Positions 59,146 through 64,000 of a stretch of DNA of 64,000 nt are shown here, one piece after another (within the stretch, counting starts at the first letter, position 1; each line of letters begins with the position of its first letter). A program made the translations under genes and the position numbers. The stretch is from Silene conica (taxonomy: Eukaryota; Streptophyta; Magnoliopsida; Caryophyllales; Caryophyllaceae): positions 78,718,641 through 78,782,640 of the forward strand of contig CM055313.2 in NCBI GenBank assembly GCA_029255685.2, in the 5' to 3' direction. The notes below the pieces were generated by a model that was not told where the DNA came from, did no database searches, and was given only the letters and a program-made list of their open reading frames with translations.

Positions 59146-60135
59146 TTATATGTTGACGATATTTTACTTGCTGCTAATGATCTAGGCATGTTGTTTGATG
59201 TAAAGAAATATCTGTCTAAGAACTTAATGAAAGATATGGGTGAGGCATCCTATGTGATCGGAATTGAAATTTTCCGTGATAGATCACAAGGATTGTTAGG
59301 GTTGTCTCAGAAAGCTTACATTGACAGAGTTTTAGAGAGATATAGAATGAATGAATGCTCTACGGGAATAGTTCCTATACAGAAAGGGGACAAATTTAGT
59401 AAAATGCAATGTCCCCGTAATGACTTGGAACGAAAAGAAATGGAGAAAATTCCTTATGCATCGGTGGTTGGGAGTTTGAACTATGTTCAGACATGTACTC
59501 GACCCGATATCAGCTTTGCTGTTGGAATGTTGGGTCGGTATCAAAGTAATCTCGGGATGGACCACTGGAAGGCTGCAAAGAAAGTCCTTAGGTACTTACA
59601 AGGCACTAAGGAGCTCATGCTTACTTATAGGAGATCTGATCATCTTGAGGTGATTGGTTATTCAGATTCAGATTATGCCGGGTGTGTTGATAGTAGAAAA
59701 TCAACATTTGGCTACTTGTTCCTTTTAGCTGGAGGAGCAGTATCATGGAAAAGTGGGAAGCAGTCTGTCATTGCTACTTCTACTATGGAAGTCGAATTTA
59801 TGGCGTGCTTTGAGGCCACTATTCAAGCATTGTGGTTGCGAAACCTTATCTCGGGACTTGGGATCATCGATAGTATAGCCAAGCCGCTGAGAATTTATTG
59901 TGATAATTCTGCAGCCGTCTTCTTCTCTAAGAACGATAAATACTCCAAGGGTGCTAAGCACATGGAATTAAAATTCTTATCGGTCAAGGAGGAGGTACAG
60001 AAGCAAAGAGTGTCTTTTGAGCATATAAGAACGGTTAAGATGGTCGCTGATCCATTAACTAAGGGATTACCACCCAAGGCGTTCATTGGCCATGTAGAAC
60101 GCATGGGTGTTGTATCAAAGGCCTTGTTATTATAA
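59146..60135 (+). pseudogene. Copia reverse transcriptase end and RNase H
   Basis: Begins with the RT YVDD motif region, then YASVVGSLNY, TRPDISFAVG and the RNase H motifs GYSDSDYAGC, IYCDNSAA and MVADPLTKGL. Good Copia match. Confidence 0.88.
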
Positions 60136-60209
60136 AGAATATGCTTGTTATATATGTGACATCTAGAATTCACGTATAGTATTGTTTCTGTTATATAATA
60201 GACATGTTA

Positions 60210-60668
60210 GGGGGTGTTTGGTTCAAACCTAAAAAGTATAAGGTATGGGTTTGGAATGAGCCAAACCCATACTACGTGTTTGTTTAGAAAATCCGAGAGT
60301 TTCATACCCATACCTCAAACCCACGAGGTATGGGTTTCTCATACCCAGGGGGAGGGGTGGGTATGAGTTTGATACCCATGGGTATCAAATTACGATTATA
60401 AAAAATGTGCAAAATAAATATTAACACGTATTGTAAACAAAACATGTTATATAATTATTTGATAAAATCTTTATTTTCATAATTTTATATGATAAAATTA
60501 TTATTTAAAGTATTAAATTTTGCCTATTTCAACTTTAACTTAGTTTCAAGCTCATACCCCTTACAATTGAAACAAACACAAGGTATCGGGTATGGAGTTC
60601 CAATCCCATACCACCCATGTATGATTCCTGATTCCAAACTCATACCCATGCGCGAAACAAACGCCCCC
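60210..60668. mobile_element. PIF/Harbinger-like (Tourist) MITE, 459 bp
   Basis: GGGGGTGTTTGGTTC at left and GCGAAACAAACGCCCCC at right are inverted, with TTA on both sides (60207-60209 and 60669-60671). The interior repeats CATACCCATACC and its inverse. Confidence 0.9.
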
Positions 60669-60940
60669 TTAATCATTATAGTATAAGTATACATCACAGT
60701 TATTTGATTACATGTGACTAATTGTGAGAATTAATGTTCTTCTCAAATCAAAGATAACTTAGATTTGGAATTGATTTGTGATACATGGAAGGAATCATGT
60801 CGATATAAATGATGTGTGACCGCCATGATCCAATTAGTTCTAAATCAATTAAGGATATAAAAGTTAATGAGTTTAACATTAAAGTGCACATTATTATAGT
60901 TATTGAACCATCAAGATAACACAAAGGCCAAGTGGGAGAA

Positions 60941-61487
60941 TGTTAGAATATTTAATAATATTCGAATGGCCTATTTGTGTCGGGTTTAAATATAAGTTAA
61001 ACTCATATTAAATATTACGAGACTTTAATATAAAAGACGGTATCGTGATGGATCGGTCCCGATTAAAGTAATTAAGTCCGGAAATTATTATTCCCTCTTA
61101 CCTTACCCTAATATATCCCGTCTTTCACGATAAGGTACGATCGGGTTTCGATTGTACGAAAAGGTACATAGTATATTATTATATATATATACTATGAAAC
61201 AAGATAATCATTAACAATTATTATCCTGACACAACACAAAACAATAAACGTACATTGAAACAGAAAGAAGTGAAAGACAGTTTCTTTCTCCATCATTAAG
61301 AAACATAAAAGAAGGGTCAAGGAGGAGAATCAATTCTTTATACTCCTTGTTTATTGATTGCGTCTGTAAGACATGGACCAAGGTTAGTTCTTTATTCCGT
61401 CTTAATTGTATTAGGGTTGAATTAATTCAAGTCTATATCGATTCTTGGGACTGATTTCATCATAGAAATCATAAAGTTATTCTTACA
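60941..61487 (+). repeat. 3' LTR of the Copia element
   Basis: 547 bp, same ends as the 5' LTR, with the short form of the AT tract. Confidence 0.93.
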
Positions 61488-61522
61488 AAACCATTGAAAA
61501 TCTTAAATGCCTTGTCTTTTTC

Positions 61523-61726
61523 TGTAACACCCCCGACCCACCACGGTCGTAACACAACCCCAATAAGATGGATGCACACTTTTGGGCCAATTATTTGTCC
61601 TCACTTAAGCCCAAAAGTACAAGGCCTTGTTACTAAGTGGTGGGTGGAAATTATTATAAACTTATCACAAGCCTCACATTCTACCGATGTGGGACAAATC
61701 TCCTCTCATACTCTTGGGGTGTTACA
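61523..61726. mobile_element. Short solo LTR (TRIM-like), 204 bp
   Basis: TGTAACACCCCC to TTGGGGTGTTACA, with TTTTC on both sides (61518-61522 and 61727-61731). It contains ACCGATGTGGGACAAATC, a phrase common in short plant LTRs. No internal region, so a solo LTR of a miniature element. Confidence 0.8.
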
Positions 61727-61731
61727 TTTTC

Positions 61732-62654
61732 TACCTAAGTGGATAATATTTGACCCGTGGCAAGTTTGCGACACATATGTCCGTCATAAATGAGAATCTG
61801 TGTTGTTTCGAAGTATGCTGCTTACAAAAAAGACAAAAGGGCTGGTATAGGTTGAGAAATTTTGACTCTTTTCTTAAGAGAAGGGTAGAGTTTGGAAATA
61901 TTATGAAAAAAAGTCCATGATGAAGTAAAATATGTACATAAAAGAGCAATTACGTTTTTATTTACTTAAATTCTCTCTCTCAAAATTCAAAATTGATTGA
62001 ATTTAGTTTGCTCTAAGTATTAGATTCAATTGCTATCGACATTCACGTTCTTTGCCGAAAATTAATGTTTTAACTTGTGAAGTTGTTGTTGATTTGTTTA
62101 ATTTTTACTACTACTCTCCGTCTAAGTCATTTGTTTACCTTTTACCCGCTTCATCTTAATTATGAACACAAAACAAAAATAAATGAATGGAACGTAATTT
62201 GTATTATATAATTTCAACGTCCTAGTAATTTATTTTCCTTTGATTCAAATACCGCTCGCGAAGAATTCATAAACTGAAATATTTAATATTCAAATTCTAA
62301 CTAAAACAAATTTGTAATAAAAAAATAAAAAAAAATATTCTACCCAATATCCCCTTTGCACCAAAATATAGTTCCACAAACACCTATATTTTTGAAGTTT
62401 GTCTTTATAAAAAAAATATTTATAATTATCTTTATTGTTATAACTAATTAATAATGTTAACTTTTTATATTACCCCTTAATACTATTTAGTTCGAATTTG
62501 AAATTTAGATGGAGGAAAAGCAAAATAACTAATAAATTATGTTAATATTACCGGTGGCGCTCAAACTGAGAGCCACCGGGTGGCGTCATCTCATTTTCCT
62601 AATATAAAATGAGAAGTAAGAAAATCATACAAAATCTACATAGTATAAACGCAA
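61732..62654. other. AT-rich intergenic DNA
   Basis: Includes a one-armed relic of the CCGTC...GCGAC family (61748-61805) and a small GC-rich hairpin GGTGGCGCTC...GAGAGCCACC near 62553-62576. No gene seen. Confidence 0.4.
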
Positions 62655-62663
62655 AATCTTTTA

Positions 62664-63025
62664 GGATTAATTGATAAGAATACTCTGAATTATGGGTGTT
62701 CTGCTCAAAATACTCCAAACTCTATTTTAACTACCAATATAACCAACTAATGCTCTTATTCGCTTTTATTATAATATATGACATGTTACCTGCTAAATAA
62801 GTGAAGAAATTTCTAACCTTTCTTTAGCCCGTCTTTCTCTTTTTACTTCTCTGTTAATCTATTCACCGAATCAGACCATTAAAACATGCTACAATAAGTT
62901 AACAAAACAACAAATTCTATTCAAAGCGAATGAGGGCATTAGTTGGTTATATTGATAGCTAAAATAAAGTTTAGAGTATTTTGAGCAATTCATTCATAGT
63001 TCGGAGTATTTCTATCAATTAATCC
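62664..63025. mobile_element. Mutator-type MITE, copy 2 (362 bp)
   Basis: Same length, same termini (GGATTAATTGATAA...) and roughly 90 percent identical by eye to 12303-12664. Flanked by the 9-bp duplication AATCTTTTA (62655-62663 and 63026-63034). Confidence 0.9.
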
Positions 63026-63034
63026 AATCTTTTA

Positions 63035-63920
63035 AAGAATTGTGATTGACTGCTTAAATTATGAAAATAAAAAGACTTTTAACCCGTAAATTAAATAACT
63101 AAAGAATTAACAATCCCCTTTCTTTGCATAATGTCAGTCGAAACCTACAAAATGAAAATCTATTATGGTAGATATTCCAAGAGATCAAATTGACGAGTAA
63201 CATGAACTTATATATGATTATACCAAATAAATTGTAGGGGAAACCAAAATCATCAGTGGAATAATCACATAAAAAACCATATAAAAGATAAAAATACATA
63301 AAAAAATTAATCAAATAAAAAATACCTAGAAAAAAGAAAAAGAAAAGTAAAAACAAGTAACTTTGTATATCTTTACAAGACGTTTAATGCATGGGCGGAC
63401 CTAGCCTATGGGCTATAGCCTATAGCTCTATAAGAGTTTAAGAATAAATAAAATTTGTTGTTAATATAAGCATATTATTACACTAGCACATTTGGTTATT
63501 GGGATTGTAATAAGAGTTCTGTATAATCGTAATAATCAAGAATTGTTATTTCCTTTTTATTTCGATCGCGAATAAAATCTATGTTTATTTAGTCCAAATC
63601 AAGTTGCCTATCCCCGATTATGTTTTTTCTGATTTGGAATTACATGACGAACAAGCAGGGCCACCCAAAATCCATTAAAAAAGCACTAATTTCAAGTGCA
63701 TGCAAAACAAATAAGAAGAATGATGATCGACAATAGACTAAACGTAACAACTAGGCCACTTACGGTGACATTGGCCCAACACTTTTCATGGATCCGCCTG
63801 ATTCACGATTCCATTCCGACTCTCACCTCTACCACTGCACTATGTTCCACTTCAGTTTTTTACTCGGTGAAAATTATTATTTACCACTTAGTATTTATCA
63901 TATTTTACAAAATATCACCT
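63035..63920. other. Intergenic DNA
   Basis: No gene seen. GGGCGGACCTAGCC near 63395 resembles the end of a hAT-type or similar repeat, and CATGGATCCGCC near 63788 could be an inverted partner, but no duplication was found. Confidence 0.3.
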
Positions 63921-63927
63921 ACATTTA

Positions 63928-64000
63928 GACCTGTCAAAACCTGACCCGACCTGAAAACCGACCGTAAACCGACCCGTAAATAACCCGTAAATGACCCGGT
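63928..64000. repeat. ACCCG-rich repeat running off the window
   Basis: ACCTGTCAAAACCTGACCCG followed by CGACC/ACCCGTAAA words repeated to the window end. The start looks like a hAT-type terminus, with the other end outside. Confidence 0.4.

Larger units (their letters stand above)
49189..61487 (+). mobile_element. Ty1/Copia retrotransposon with four nested insertions
   Basis: LTRs at both ends, TG...CA termini and the target duplication AAACC (49184-49188 and 61488-61492). Parts in Copia order: primer site, gag with zinc knuckle, protease, pre-integrase, integrase, reverse transcriptase, RNase H, polypurine tract AAGTGGGAGAA. Nested insertions at 52822-54250, 54822-55377, 56021-59140 and 60210-60668 add about 5.6 kb; the element itself is about 6.7 kb. 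Outside the microsatellite I count about nine substitutions and one indel between LTRs (about 1.7 percent), which suggests an age near or below one million years with usual plant rates. Broken: four insertions plus a few other breaks. Confidence 0.93.

Noticed and set aside
63390-63800. hAT-type element from GGGCGGACCTAGCC to GGATCCGCC
   Set aside because: No matching target duplication or convincing long inverted ends.

Overview
The window looks like a nuclear chromosome segment from a flowering plant, probably a eudicot. It is AT-rich, its genes carry introns, its LTR elements use plant initiator-tRNA-Met primer sites, and the plant-specific mTERF4/BSM type of gene is present. A Caryophyllales source is possible but rests only on a general impression of the repeats. 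Only four host genes are supported. These are RRP4 (exosome cap subunit, + strand, seven coding exons, 13445-17803), an mTERF4/BSM/RUG2-type organelle factor (- strand, 21234-22790), a short TPR protein with a full carboxylate clamp (+ strand, 30588-31199), and an endonuclease/exonuclease/phosphatase-fold protein (+ strand, four coding exons, 38855-47871) whose first intron is 7.2 kb long. The four genes have no evident shared pathway.

Most of the rest is transposable elements. Positions 1-7140 hold a Copia-type LTR element that carries gag but no recognisable pol. Next come scrambled Copia fossils (7141-9052) and a 2.7 kb solo LTR with an ATAAC target duplication (9053-11776). Between the genes lie a Mutator-type MITE (12303-12664, with a second copy of identical length at 62664-63025), a hAT MITE (19984-20170) and a nearly complete but broken LINE with 14-bp target duplications (24537-29381). 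A Helitron (31860-35508) sits inside a PIF/Harbinger-type MITE; a related MITE at 23093 supplies the matching unoccupied site. A tRNA-derived SINE lies at 36269-36476.

The long first intron of the phosphatase-fold gene contains a CACTA element (41112-43682). Inside that sits a MULE with long TIRs, 9-bp target duplications and a FAR1/FHY3-like SWIM-domain fragment (41974-43643).

The right part (49189-61487) is one Copia element with an AAACC target duplication and LTRs about 2 percent different. It has been hit by four datable insertions: a 1.4 kb solo LTR, a 556 bp hAT MITE full of GGATCC/AGATCC words, a 3.1 kb solo LTR, and a 459 bp PIF MITE. Its 5' LTR also carries an expanded AT microsatellite. 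A 204 bp solo LTR follows at 61523-61726. The boundaries of most elements were fixed by matching terminal repeats and target site duplications read directly from the sequence.
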